Source of the DNA: Candidatus Pantoea varia
GTDB taxonomy: Bacteria; Pseudomonadota; Gammaproteobacteria; Enterobacterales; Enterobacteriaceae
Assembly (NCBI RefSeq): GCF_900115075.1
Contig: NZ_FOVG01000004.1
Location: 1 to 64,000, forward strand
Length of the DNA stretch: 64,000 bases
Direction of reading: 5' to 3'
Shown here: piece after piece, positions 27,653 through 35,634 of the stretch
Layout of the letters: each line of letters opens with the position of its first letter
How positions within the stretch are numbered: the stretch's first letter is position 1
Program-made: the position numbers and the translations under genes
Notes under the pieces: generated by a model
Databases searched by the model: none
The model's input: the letters and a program-made list of their open reading frames with translations, nothing else
Told to the model about the DNA's origin: nothing

Positions 27653-27855
27653 TGAAAGTGCGTGCGCAGCAGTATGACACGGTGGACGCACTCTGCTGGC
27701 GTCACTACGGGCGCACGCAGGGGATGACGGAACAGGTACTGCAGGCAAATCCGGGGCTGGCGGAGCACGGCCCCCTCTTACCGCACGGGCTGGAGGTGGA
27801 GTTGCCGGACGTGACAACGACGGCCACCGTGCAGGCCGTCCAGCTTTGGGACTGA
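27652..27855 (+). CDS. X: Tail protein gpX (LysM-like)
   Basis: 67 residues, P2 X family (Phage_tail_X): MKVRAQQYDTVDALCWRHYG and the LEVELPD end. It resembles a LysM-like fold and is needed for tail assembly. ATG overlaps the L stop codon (TGATG). Confidence 0.92.
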   Translation: MKVRAQQYDTVDALCWRHYGRTQGMTEQVLQANPGLAEHGPLLPHGLEVELPDVTTTATVQAVQLWD

Positions 27856-27858
27856 ATC

Positions 27859-28071
27859 ATGTGGGAAAAAATCAGCACCTTTATCACCTGGTGCATGGCG
27901 GTAGTGATGGCGTGGCTGGGCGGCATGGACCTGAAGGACGTTTCCACCGTGGCCGGGGTATTCATCGGCCTGCTGATGGCGCTTATCAGCTGGTACTACA
28001 AGCACAAAACCTATCAGCTGCTGCTGAGCGGGCGCATCTCGCGGGGTGATTATGAATCTGCAGACCGTTAA
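27859..28071 (+). CDS. Holin (HP1 type)
   Basis: 70 residues with two hydrophobic stretches (TFITWCMAVVMAWLGG and TVAGVFIGLLMALISWYY) and a charged tail, a class II-like holin as in HP1/P2 relatives. It permits membrane depolarisation that frees the SAR endolysin. The reading frame overlaps the endolysin start by 20 bases. Confidence 0.88.
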   Translation: MWEKISTFITWCMAVVMAWLGGMDLKDVSTVAGVFIGLLMALISWYYKHKTYQLLLSGRISRGDYESADR

Positions 28072-28561
28072 ACGCTGCGCCGTGGGCGTGGTGCTGGCGC
28101 TGGCCGCCACGCTGCCCGGTTTTCAGCAACTGCACACCTCCGTGGAGGGGCTGCGGCTCATTGCCGATTATGAGGGCTGCCGCCTGCAGCCGTACCAGTG
28201 CAGCGCGGGGAAGTGGACCGACGGGATCGGCAACACCTCCGGCGTGGTGCCGGGCAGGTCCATCACGGAACGGCAGGCGGCGGGAAATTTCATCACCAAC
28301 GTGTTACGCACCGAGGCGGCACTGGCGCGCTGCGTGGCGGTCTCCATGCCGCAGCAGGTTTATGACGCGCTGGTGTCGCTGGCGTTCAACGTCGGCACCG
28401 GCAACGTCTGCGGCTCTACGATGGTGGCGTTGCTGAAAAAGGGCCAGTGGCGCGAGGCGTGTTATCAGCTGCCGCGCTGGGTGTACGTGAAAGGCGTATT
28501 CAATCAGGGGCTGGATAACCGGCGCGGGCGAGAGCTGGCCTGGTGCCTAAAAGGAGTCTGA
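28052..28561 (+). CDS. K: SAR endolysin (glycoside hydrolase 24 lysozyme)
   Basis: 169 residues. N-terminal weakly hydrophobic segment (about 8-25, ALAATLPG) typical of a signal-anchor-release domain. Catalytic arrangement Glu41, eight residues, Cys50, five residues, Thr56, the E-8-(D/C)-5-T variant with Cys where T4 lysozyme has Asp. Additional Cys residues at 9 and 43 could control activation through disulfides. Degrades peptidoglycan at lysis. A GTG at 28046 is an alternative start. Confidence 0.9.
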   Translation: MNLQTVKRCAVGVVLALAATLPGFQQLHTSVEGLRLIADYEGCRLQPYQCSAGKWTDGIGNTSGVVPGRSITERQAAGNFITNVLRTEAALARCVAVSMPQQVYDALVSLAFNVGTGNVCGSTMVALLKKGQWREACYQLPRWVYVKGVFNQGLDNRRGRELAWCLKGV

Positions 28562-28562
28562 A

Positions 28563-28934
28563 ATGGAGCTGTTTAAAAAATGGTGGTTTACGGCGTTACT
28601 CACCGTCCTGCTGACGCTGGTCAGCATCAGTCACGGCAGCTTTGCGGGCTATCCGCTGGCGGCGCTGCTGTGGGCTGACTTCTTCGCCTGGGCCGTTATC
28701 GGGTTTTCCGGCCTGTACGCCTGCGACCTGACCGGCAGTGACCGAAAGCAGGTGTTTGCGTGGCTACTGAGGTTTGCGCAGCTGGCTGACCGCGTGCCGC
28801 TCAGATGGTATCACCGCGTATTTATTGCAGTGGTGATGTGGGGCGCGGGCTGGAAGCTGGCGGCATTTGCCGGTATTCATGCGGTTTTTTATCGCCGGAT
28901 GATCAGGTCAGAACTTGAACGGGCGGCGGCATGA
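28563..28934 (+). CDS. Membrane protein of the lysis cassette (LysA-like position)
   Basis: 123 residues with three or four hydrophobic segments (WFTALLTVLLTLVSI, LAALLWADFFAWAVIGFSGLY, VFIAVVMWGAGWKLAAFAGI). Not recognised by family. It lies between the endolysin and LysB genes, where P2 encodes LysA, a proposed antiholin, so a timing role in lysis is plausible but unproven. Confidence 0.72.
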   Translation: MELFKKWWFTALLTVLLTLVSISHGSFAGYPLAALLWADFFAWAVIGFSGLYACDLTGSDRKQVFAWLLRFAQLADRVPLRWYHRVFIAVVMWGAGWKLAAFAGIHAVFYRRMIRSELERAAA

Positions 28935-29359
28935 TTCGGGTACTGATCGCCATCGTGCTGATCCTGATGGTCATCACCGGCGTGCAGTCCTACCGGCTGA
29001 GCAGCGCCCACGGCAGGATTGATGCGCAGCAGGAAACTATTGCGGGCCAGGGGAAAAAGCTGAGCCAGAAAAACAGTCAGCTGATTGCCCTGAACATCCT
29101 GACGCAGACCAGCAGCCAGGCACAGACGCAGCTTTACGCCGCCGCCGAACGCAACGGCCAGCTGCTGCGCGACCGGCAGAGAAAAATTGAGGAGCTGAAA
29201 CGTGAAAATGAAGACCTGCGCCGCTGGAGTGATACCGCTTTGCCTGATCCTGTTATCCGGCTGCGCCAGCGACCGGCCCTCGCAGGAGGTGAATCTTACC
29301 GTGAGTGGCTGTCCGAAAATCACCCGCTGCCAGCTGGATCCGGCAGCACCGCGCACTAA
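28931..29359 (+). CDS. lysB: Inner-membrane spanin LysB (Rz-like)
   Basis: 142 residues with an N-terminal signal anchor (VLIAIVLILMVITGV) and a long periplasmic coiled coil (QETIAGQGKKLSQKNSQL and RDRQRKIEELKRENEDLR), the i-spanin plan. With LysC it fuses inner and outer membranes in the last lysis step. It overlaps the preceding gene by four bases and contains the lysC start. Confidence 0.88.
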   Translation: MIRVLIAIVLILMVITGVQSYRLSSAHGRIDAQQETIAGQGKKLSQKNSQLIALNILTQTSSQAQTQLYAAAERNGQLLRDRQRKIEELKRENEDLRRWSDTALPDPVIRLRQRPALAGGESYREWLSENHPLPAGSGSTAH

Positions 29360-29492
29360 CGGCGACCTCCTGGCCCTGCTGGACGAAACGGAGGCCGCCT
29401 GGGCGGCATGTGCCGGTAAGGTCGATACCATCATCAGCTGTCAGGAAAAAGACGATGAACAAGCCGCAGTCCTTACGCAGCGCCCTGAATAA
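29202..29492 (+). CDS. lysC: Outer-membrane spanin lipoprotein LysC (Rz1-like), nested
   Basis: 96 residues in a different frame, beginning inside lysB. Signal peptide with lipobox LLSGC gives a lipidated outer-membrane protein, as P2 LysC. The GTG at 29202 has GAGGAG seven bases upstream; an ATG follows six bases later. Nesting of Rz1 in Rz is characteristic of two-component spanins. Confidence 0.86.
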   Translation: MKMKTCAAGVIPLCLILLSGCASDRPSQEVNLTVSGCPKITRCQLDPAAPRTNGDLLALLDETEAAWAACAGKVDTIISCQEKDDEQAAVLTQRPE

Positions 29493-29886
29493 GTCGGTCC
29501 CTTACGTGGCCGATAACCCGGACCGCTTGCACCTGTTCGTGGACAGCGGCCAGCTGGTCGCTACGGCCGCCGCGTCCCTGTCGTGGGAGTACCGTTACAC
29601 CCTGAACGTGGTGATCACCGACTTCACCGGCGATCAGAACCTGCTGATGGCCCCGGTGCTTTTGTGGCTGCAGGAAAACCAGCCCGACGCGCTGCAGAAC
29701 AGTGAGGCGCGCGAAAAGCTGTTTTCGTTTGAGGTCGATATTCTGGGGAATGACCGCTGCGACATCAGCATGGATCTGAAGCTGACCGAGCGCGTCGTGG
29801 CAACCACTGTGGACGGGAAAATCAGCATTGAGGCAGTGCCGGAACCGGACGCGCCGGAGGAATTCTGGACGGTGAAGCATGGCTGA
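29455..29886 (+). CDS. R: Tail completion protein gpR
   Basis: 143 residues (MNKPQSLRSALNKSVPYVADNP), P2 R family, forms the tail end that joins the head. The start at 29455 lies inside the lysC end; a longer in-frame reading from 29305 would overlap lysB/lysC and lacks the family N terminus. Confidence 0.92.
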   Translation: MNKPQSLRSALNKSVPYVADNPDRLHLFVDSGQLVATAAASLSWEYRYTLNVVITDFTGDQNLLMAPVLLWLQENQPDALQNSEAREKLFSFEVDILGNDRCDISMDLKLTERVVATTVDGKISIEAVPEPDAPEEFWTVKHG

Positions 29887-30322
29887 ACTGCATGAAGTGG
29901 ATGCCTGGCTGGCTGCGCTTCTCTCACAGCTGGAACCGGCAGCCCGGAAAAAGATGCTGCGCGAGGTGGCGCGCGACGTGCGCCGCATTCAGCAGGCAAA
30001 CATCACAGCACAACGTTCCCCGGACGGCACCGCATGGGAGCCGCGCCGCGTCAGCGCCCGCAGCAAAAAGGGGCGCATCCGTCGCGGCATGTTCGCGAAG
30101 CTGAAAACGGCAAAATATCTCAAGGCGCAGGCAGGCGCAGACGCCGCTGAGGTTGCCTTTGTTCCGTCGGTGCAGAAGCTGGCCCGCGTTCATCACTACG
30201 GCCTGCGGGACCGGGTAAGCCGTCGCGGCCCGATGGTGAAATATGCTGAACGTCCGCTGCTGGGCGTGAACAGCGACGTGGAAAACACGGTGAGGGAAAC
30301 CCTGCTGCGCTGGCTGACTTAA
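29879..30322 (+). CDS. S: Tail completion protein gpS
   Basis: 147 residues, P2 S family (Phage_tail_S): QLEPAARKKMLREVARDVRR, ANITAQRSPDGTAWEPRR and VHHYGLRDRVSR are conserved. Overlaps R by eight bases. Confidence 0.93.
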   Translation: MAELHEVDAWLAALLSQLEPAARKKMLREVARDVRRIQQANITAQRSPDGTAWEPRRVSARSKKGRIRRGMFAKLKTAKYLKAQAGADAAEVAFVPSVQKLARVHHYGLRDRVSRRGPMVKYAERPLLGVNSDVENTVRETLLRWLT

Positions 30323-30336
30323 TAACGAGCCGGGCC

Positions 30337-30356
30337 TTGTGCCATGCCTCAGACAA
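30337..30356 (+). promoter_or_regulatory. Ogr-type late activator site upstream of V
   Basis: TTGT-N12-ACAA dyad matching the other two sites. If the transcript starts the usual 55 bp from the centre it begins at about 30401, almost on the V ATG, so either the spacing differs or V is translated with a very short leader. Confidence 0.6.
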
Positions 30357-30401
30357 TGCCGGGAAGATGCCCCGCCCCTGCCTAAGTGACACTCTCAAAC
30401 C

Positions 30402-30980
30402 ATGAACGAAAAACTCACCGAAATTATGCGCCTTATCACCAACCTGATCCGCACCGGCACCGTGTCCGAAGTGGATCCGGTGAACTGGCTATGCCGGGTG
30501 AAAACGGGCGATCTTGAAACCAACTGGATTAACTGGCTTACCCTGCGCGCCGGTAATACGCGCACATGGTGGCAGCCCACCGTCGGGGAACAGGTTGTGC
30601 TGCTGAGCCTGGGCGGCAATCTTGAAACCGCCTTTGCGCTGCCCGCCATTTATTCCGAAGCCTTCCCGCCGCCTGACTACTCGGAAGACGGCACCACCAC
30701 CGTGTTTAAGGACGGCGGCTGGTTTCAGTACGAGCCGGAAACCGGCCAACTGCTGATCAAAAACATCAAAAGTGTGCGCATTGAAGCGGCAGACGGCATT
30801 CAGCTGATCACCGATGCGCTGGGGATAGAGGCCAGCCAGACACGGATTAACGGTGACACCACGATGAACGGTGATGTGACCCACGGCGGCGGTTCAATGA
30901 GTTCTAACGGCGTGATTGCTGATAAGCATTTACACATCAAAGTGAAGACCGGCACCGATATGTCAGGAGGCCCGCAATGA
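30402..30980 (+). CDS. V: Baseplate spike protein gpV
   Basis: 192 residues, P2 V family: OB-fold N terminus (WLTLRAGNTRTWWQPTVGEQVVLLSLGG) and the repeat-rich beta-helical C terminus (NGDTTMNGDVTHGGGSMSSNG) forming the membrane-piercing spike; the terminal HLHIKVKT segment may be a metal-binding tip. No clear ribosome site precedes the ATG. Overlaps W by four bases. Confidence 0.92.
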   Translation: MNEKLTEIMRLITNLIRTGTVSEVDPVNWLCRVKTGDLETNWINWLTLRAGNTRTWWQPTVGEQVVLLSLGGNLETAFALPAIYSEAFPPPDYSEDGTTTVFKDGGWFQYEPETGQLLIKNIKSVRIEAADGIQLITDALGIEASQTRINGDTTMNGDVTHGGGSMSSNGVIADKHLHIKVKTGTDMSGGPQ

Positions 30981-31333
30981 TGTATCTCGGCATGAACCGC
31001 GACAACGGCAAAGCCATTACCGATATCGATCACATCCGGCAGAGCATGCGCGACATCCTGATCACCCCGGAAGGCAGCCGCATCGCCCGGCGTGATTACG
31101 GCTCGCTGCTGTCGGTGCTGATTGACCAGCCACAGAACGACGTGATCCGCCTGCAGGTAATGGCGGCAGTGTATGTCGCCATCAGCCGCTGGGAGCCTCG
31201 CGTGAGGCTGAGCACCGTAAACCTTACCAGCGACTTTGACGGCTCTATGGTGGTTGAGCTGACCGGCCAGCGGGATGATGGTTCGCCGGTTGCTATGTCT
31301 GTACCAACGGGGGTTAACAGTGGCAGTAATTGA
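30977..31333 (+). CDS. W: Baseplate wedge protein gpW
   Basis: 118 residues, GPW/gp25 family: MMYLGMNRDNGKAITDIDHI, TPEGSRIARRDYGS and an EPRVRL segment; gp25 proteins initiate sheath growth at the baseplate. GGAGG ribosome site; ATG overlaps the V stop. Confidence 0.94.
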   Translation: MMYLGMNRDNGKAITDIDHIRQSMRDILITPEGSRIARRDYGSLLSVLIDQPQNDVIRLQVMAAVYVAISRWEPRVRLSTVNLTSDFDGSMVVELTGQRDDGSPVAMSVPTGVNSGSN

Positions 31334-32234
31334 CCTTTCCCAGCTGCCCGCACCGCAGATTATTGAGGTGCCGGACTTTGAGTCGCTGCTGGCTGAGCGC
31401 AAAGAGGCGCTGATTGCGCTTTATCCGGCGGATGAACAGGCCGCCATGCGCCGCGTGCTGGCGCTGGAGTCTGAGCCGATTGTGAAAAGCCTGCAGGAAA
31501 ACACCTACCGGGAAATCCTGCTGCGCCAGCGCATTAACGAGGCGGCGCAGGCGGTGATGGTGGCCTACGCCATCGGCAGCGATCTGGACCAGCAGGCCGC
31601 CCGCAATAACGTGAAGCGCCTGACCATTACGCCAGCTAATCCCGACGCGGTGCCGCCGGTGGATGCAGTGATGGAATCAGACGACGCACTGCGCGTGCGC
31701 GTGCCGGAGGCGTTTGAGGGGCTGAGCGTGGCCGGACCGACGGGCGCGTATGAGTTTCACGCTAAAAGCGCCGATGGCCGGGTGCAGGACGTGTCTGCCA
31801 TCAGCCCGTCACCGGCGACAGTACTGATCACTGTCCTGAGTCGCGAAGGCGACGGCACGGCGGCATCGGATTTGCTGACTACAGTGGACACAGCACTGAG
31901 CGCCGACAGCGTGCGCCCGGTGGCCGACCGTGTGACGGTTCAGGGGGCGACTATTCGCAACTACAGCGTGAAGGCCAGGCTGCACCTGTTCGACGGCGTG
32001 GCCGCCGGTCCCTGCCTTGAGGCGGCAAACGCTAATCTGGCGGCTTACCTTACTGAACAGAAAAAGCTGGGGCGCAGTGTGCGGCGTGAGTCCTACGGGG
32101 CGGTGATGCGTGTGGCCGGTGTGGATTGGGTGGAAATCACCGAACCGGCGCAGGACATCATCATGGACCGCACGCAGGCGGGTTACTGCACCGGTACGGA
32201 CATTTCCGTGGCGGGCGATCAGGGGGTGACATGA
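31320..32234 (+). CDS. J: Baseplate protein gpJ
   Basis: 304 residues from the GTG start, P2 J/Mu gp47 family: LPAPQIIEVPDFESLLAERK at the N terminus and DRTQAGYCTGTDISVAG at the C terminus. Forms the baseplate wedges with gpI. The GTG overlaps W by 14 bases; an in-frame ATG at 31275 lies deeper in W. Confidence 0.93.
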   Translation: MAVIDLSQLPAPQIIEVPDFESLLAERKEALIALYPADEQAAMRRVLALESEPIVKSLQENTYREILLRQRINEAAQAVMVAYAIGSDLDQQAARNNVKRLTITPANPDAVPPVDAVMESDDALRVRVPEAFEGLSVAGPTGAYEFHAKSADGRVQDVSAISPSPATVLITVLSREGDGTAASDLLTTVDTALSADSVRPVADRVTVQGATIRNYSVKARLHLFDGVAAGPCLEAANANLAAYLTEQKKLGRSVRRESYGAVMRVAGVDWVEITEPAQDIIMDRTQAGYCTGTDISVAGDQGVT

Positions 32235-32842
32235 GCAACAGTAGCCTGATGCCGCCCGGTTCGTCTGCGCTAGAGCGCCGCCTGGCGCAGGCGTGCAGCG
32301 GGATTTCCGGGCTGAACGTGCCGCTGCGCGACCTGTGGAACCCGGCCACCTGCCCGGTGAGCTTTCTGCCCTATCTGGCCTGGGCCTTCTCGGTGGACCG
32401 CTGGGACGAAAGCTGGGCTGAGAGCGTCAAGCGGCAGGTGGTGAGCGATGCGTTTTATATTCATCAGCACAAAGGCACCATCAGCGCCATCCGCCGCGTG
32501 GTGGAGCCGTTCGGCTTCCTGATCCGGGTTATTGAGTGGTGGAAAACCAGTGAACCGCCCGGCACGTTCCGGCTGGACATCGGCGTGCAGGACCAGGGCA
32601 TTACTGAAGAAACATATCAGGAGCTTGAGCGGCTGATCAGCGATGCAAAACCCTGCAGCCGTCACCTGCTTGGAATGTCCATCAACCTGCAGGTCAGCGG
32701 CGAAACACGCATGGCAGCAGCCAGCTATGACGGTGATGACCTGACCGTTTACCCGTACACCCCGGAAATTATCTCCGTCAGCGGCGCGGCTTATGGCGGC
32801 GCGGCGGTACACGTTATTGACCTGATGGAAGTGGGACCATGA
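32231..32842 (+). CDS. I: Baseplate / tail protein gpI
   Basis: 203 residues, P2 I family (Tail_P2_I): LLPPG-like MPPGSSALERRLAQA, LAWAFSVDRWDESW, HKGTISAIRRVVEPFG. Connects baseplate and fibres. ATGA overlap with the J stop. Confidence 0.93.
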   Translation: MSNSSLMPPGSSALERRLAQACSGISGLNVPLRDLWNPATCPVSFLPYLAWAFSVDRWDESWAESVKRQVVSDAFYIHQHKGTISAIRRVVEPFGFLIRVIEWWKTSEPPGTFRLDIGVQDQGITEETYQELERLISDAKPCSRHLLGMSINLQVSGETRMAAASYDGDDLTVYPYTPEIISVSGAAYGGAAVHVIDLMEVGP

Positions 32843-34071
32843 CACAAAAATACTATGCGATCGTAACCAACCTGGGCGCGGCGAAGATTGCCAACGCTGC
32901 CGCGCTCGGCACAAAACTGAACATCACACAGATGGCCGTGGGGGATGGCGGCGGCACACTGCCGACGCCGAACGCCAGCCAGACAAAGCTGGTTAACGAG
33001 GTGCGCCGCGCCGCTATCAATTCGATGAGCATTGATGCGGCCAATGCCAGCCAGGTGATTGCTGAGCAGGTGATCCCTGAAACGGAGGGTGGATTCTGGA
33101 TCCGGGAAATGGGGCTGTTTGATGCGGACGGCACGCTGATTGCAGTGTGTAACACGCCGGAAACCTACAAGCCCGCGCTGCAGGAGGGCAGCGGACGCAC
33201 ACAGACCGTGCGCATGATTCTGATCATCAACAGCACCGACGCCATCACCCTGAAGATTGACCCGTCCGTGGTGCTGGCAACGCGGAAGTATGTGGATGAC
33301 AGTATCCTGACGGTTCGCCAGTACGCGGATAAGTTACTGGCGGATCATCTTGCGGCTGAAAACCCGCATGATCAGTACCTGCTGACAGCGAATGCGCTGG
33401 CAGAAATCAAAGACGCCGATCTGATTGCTGAGCTTCTCAAAAACCTCGGTTTAACAGAAAAATTCTCAGGGCGTATTATTGGCCGCCAGATTTTTACCAC
33501 GCCTGGAGCAATCAACTACAAGCCTACGCCCGGAACGAAACGCATCAGGATTATCCTGACCGGCGGCGGTGGCAGAGGTTACGGCTATCTTGGATGGGGC
33601 AGCGGCTTCACAAGCCGCGGCGCAGGCGGTGGCGCGGGCGGAACGGTCATCGCATGGCTGAACGTGGACGACACCAAAACCTACCCCGGCGTGGTAGGCC
33701 GTGGCAGCGATGAAACCCTGTCAGCAACTAGCAGCACATTCAACGGCCTGCTGACGGCGGGCAATGGCGTTAATACTTCATCAGGTGATGCGGGCGGCGC
33801 GGGCGGAACGGCAGTCGGCGGCGATTTGAATATTCAGGGTGGTGACGGCAGCGATGCGCCCGGCATTATCTCAACGACCACAAACCCTTATCGGGGCGGT
33901 TCTGGTGATGGCGGTGTAAGTTACTGGGGCGGCGGCAAGCGAAGCGGAGACGGTAATTTATCCGTTAAAGGGAAAACCTTTGGAACTGGAGGTGGCGGTA
34001 ATACCCGATCCGATCCTTTTATTGGTAACTACGGTTCGGACGGCGTTATTTTTATTGAGGAATTCAGCTGA
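32839..34071 (+). CDS. H: Tail fibre gpH, expressed form with Gly-rich C terminus
   Basis: 410 residues, shorter than P2 gpH (669). Residues 1-205 are the constant part (P2-type [20 protein letters not shown] and fibre linker [14 protein letters not shown]). After the inversion site (coding LLKNLGL) the C-terminal 205 residues are Gly-rich with blocks such as [10 protein letters not shown] and [10 protein letters not shown], the polyglycine-loop type of receptor-binding tip seen in phage adhesins. The other C terminus is stored silent on the opposite strand. Confidence 0.92.
   Translation: MTQKYYAIVTNLGAAKIANAAALGTKLNITQMAVGDGGGTLPTPNASQTKLVNEVRRAAINSMSIDAANASQVIAEQVIPETEGGFWIREMGLFDADGTLIAVCNTPETYKPALQEGSGRTQTVRMILIINSTDAITLKIDPSVVLATRKYVDDSILTVRQYADKLLADHLAAENPHDQYLLTANALAEIKDADLIAELLKNLGLTEKFSGRIIGRQIFTTPGAINYKPTPGTKRIRIILTGGGGRGYGYLGWGSGFTSRGAGGGAGGTVIAWLNVDDTKTYPGVVGRGSDETLSATSSTFNGLLTAGNGVNTSSGDAGGAGGTAVGGDLNIQGGDGSDAPGIISTTTNPYRGGSGDGGVSYWGGGKRSGDGNLSVKGKTFGTGGGGNTRSDPFIGNYGSDGVIFIEEFS
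33432..33453 (+). repeat. gix-like inversion site, left
   Basis: 22 bases repeated exactly in reverse at 35551-35572. The core AAAACCTCGGTTTA matches the Mu gix site, and the extended 26-bp site at 33434-33459 is centred on a TC dinucleotide at 33446-33447 as expected for serine invertases. Confidence 0.9.
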
Positions 34072-34463
34072 TGAAAACGTATGCCCGCATTGAAAATCAG
34101 CGCGTCGCGGAAATTGTCGCGCTGAATGTGAAGCCTGAAAAACTCTATCACCCTTCGCTGATATGGGTGGATATCACCGCGCTACCCGAACAGCCCGATA
34201 TAAATTATCGCTACAGCGACGGCGTCTTTACTGCCCCGGTAACAGATGCTGAAAACGCGGCGCTGATTGCCAGCAGCAGGCTGGCAGCCGAAACGGATGA
34301 GGCAAGCCGGGTCATTGCGCCGCTGCAGGATGCAGTTGATATCAGCATTGCGACAGATGAGGAGATCACGCGCCTGGCAGAGTGGAAGCGATACCGGGTG
34401 GAGCTAAGCCGGATTGATACCAGTAAGGCGCCTGATATTACATGGCCGGTCAGACCGGAATGA
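34071..34463 (+). CDS. Tail fibre assembly protein (partner of expressed tip)
   Basis: 130 residues. Ends with [26 protein letters not shown] and [10 protein letters not shown], the conserved C terminus of Caudovirus fibre-assembly chaperones. Its N-terminal part differs from the other cassette, which suggests matched chaperone-tip pairs. ATG overlaps the H stop. Confidence 0.85.
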   Translation: MKTYARIENQRVAEIVALNVKPEKLYHPSLIWVDITALPEQPDINYRYSDGVFTAPVTDAENAALIASSRLAAETDEASRVIAPLQDAVDISIATDEEITRLAEWKRYRVELSRIDTSKAPDITWPVRPE

Positions 34464-34465
34464 AG

Positions 34466-34488
34466 AAAGCCCGCTATGCGGGCTTTTT
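34466..34488. terminator. Central terminator of the invertible segment
   Basis: AGCCCGC-TAT-GCGGGCT (34468-34484) with A run left and T run right, placed between the two convergent assembly genes so that it works in either orientation. Confidence 0.86.
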
Positions 34489-34489
34489 G

Positions 34490-35080
34490 TTATTGAGGTT
34501 TCTGCGGCCAGGTGATGTCGGGTGCCTCATGAATGTTCACCGCCTGAACGTCCTGCACATATTTCATCCATGCCATAAGTGAAGCCTTATCTGCGTCGGT
34601 GATCATGTCGAGGCGCAGTTGCGTTTGCCATGCCTGTGTGGTGCTGTTCGCCTCGGTAATCAGTACGGCCTTCCGTTCTATGGCTTCCTTGATAGCTGCC
34701 GCTTTCTCTTCCGCCGGATCAGTGACCCACTTTTCACCGTCCCATTTATCCCAGGCCGTTGCCGGTTTAAGCGGCGTTGTATCTGCCGGATAGTCACCCG
34801 GCACGTCGATCAGTATTGCAGCACCGTCAGTAACTGAATAAACAGTTTCCCCACGGTGATCGGCAACATCAAGCCAGCTACCATCACGGTAAAATGCTAC
34901 GCGCCCGGCCTCAGTAGCTGGCGGCTCCGTAATACAGGCGTTAGCGGGCAGGCCGACACCCTGCGCCAGAAACTCATCGCTGGAGCCGGTAAACTCGCCG
35001 CTTACCGCATCGAAATTATAAATCGTCAGTGTGCCGGCCGATTTCGCGAGGCCGTTTTTATCGAGCGTTACTTTAGCCAT
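34490..35080 (-). CDS. Tail fibre assembly protein of the silent cassette
   Basis: 196 residues. N terminus MAKVTLDKNGLAKSAGTLTI, GWDKW-type segment AWDKWDGEKWVTD, and the chaperone C terminus HEAPDITWPQKP shared with the other cassette. Overlaps the silent tip by one base. Expressed only after inversion, when it would lie behind constant H. Confidence 0.88.
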   Translation of the reverse strand: MAKVTLDKNGLAKSAGTLTIYNFDAVSGEFTGSSDEFLAQGVGLPANACITEPPATEAGRVAFYRDGSWLDVADHRGETVYSVTDGAAILIDVPGDYPADTTPLKPATAWDKWDGEKWVTDPAEEKAAAIKEAIERKAVLITEANSTTQAWQTQLRLDMITDADKASLMAWMKYVQDVQAVNIHEAPDITWPQKPQ

Positions 35081-35572
35081 TATGCGGCCCTTACGATGTA
35101 GTTAAATGCGACGTTACGCGGGCGCGTTTCACCTGCAATACGCGCAGCCCCGCCGTTGAAGTTGCGCGCTGATACATCCCCGACTAAATCATTGTCGCCA
35201 GTAAATTCAGAACTTCCGTCGGGTATGGCAAAGTTGCCACCGGACCCGCCGACGAAGCGCAGCCTGATGGTGCGGTGGCCGTGGTTCTGTAATGCGTCAG
35301 CCTGGCTGCTCATCAGAGCGCGCCCGCTGTCAGCGCCGCGCCCATCATCCCATCCACGGATAAACTCACCGCGCAGATCAGCCAGCTTGAGCGCCGGATA
35401 AGCCAGCGCCAGCTTTGGGTAAAGCGTGCTACTGAAACTCGCCCCGTTACTTTTCAGAAAGACCATGCCAGCCATAGAGGGAAACAACTCATTGGGCATT
35501 TTCGCGTGCGGCCAGGGGAAAGGCGATCCGATTACTGGCGAGCCTTCGCCTAAACCGAGGTTTTTGAGAAGC
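35080..35572 (-). CDS. Silent alternative tail-fibre C terminus
   Basis: A fibre tip without its own N terminus or start. It reads LLKNLGLGEGSPVIGSPFPW through PNELFPSMAGMVFLKSNGA to ETRPRNVAFNYIVRA, the common P2/Mu-type collar-like tip. The open frame begins at the inversion site. It is intact, so it is a stored variant and not a decayed gene. Confidence 0.88.
35551..35572 (-). repeat. gix-like inversion site, right
   Basis: Exact reverse complement of 33432-33453; 63 bp before the invertase start. Confidence 0.9.
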
Positions 35573-35634
35573 AATCACCTGGCCCTGCACCGGCCCGCAC
35601 TGGCACACTTGCGGCCATTTGCGGAGAACTCAGC

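Larger units (their letters stand above)
33432..35572. repeat. Invertible tail-fibre segment (about 2.1 kb)
   Basis: Bounded by perfect 22-bp inverted repeats of gix type, holding two back-to-back fibre-tip plus assembly gene pairs and a central terminator. Inversion would join constant H in frame to the other tip: both sides read LLKNLGL in the same phase, giving a 361-residue alternative fibre. Confidence 0.9.
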
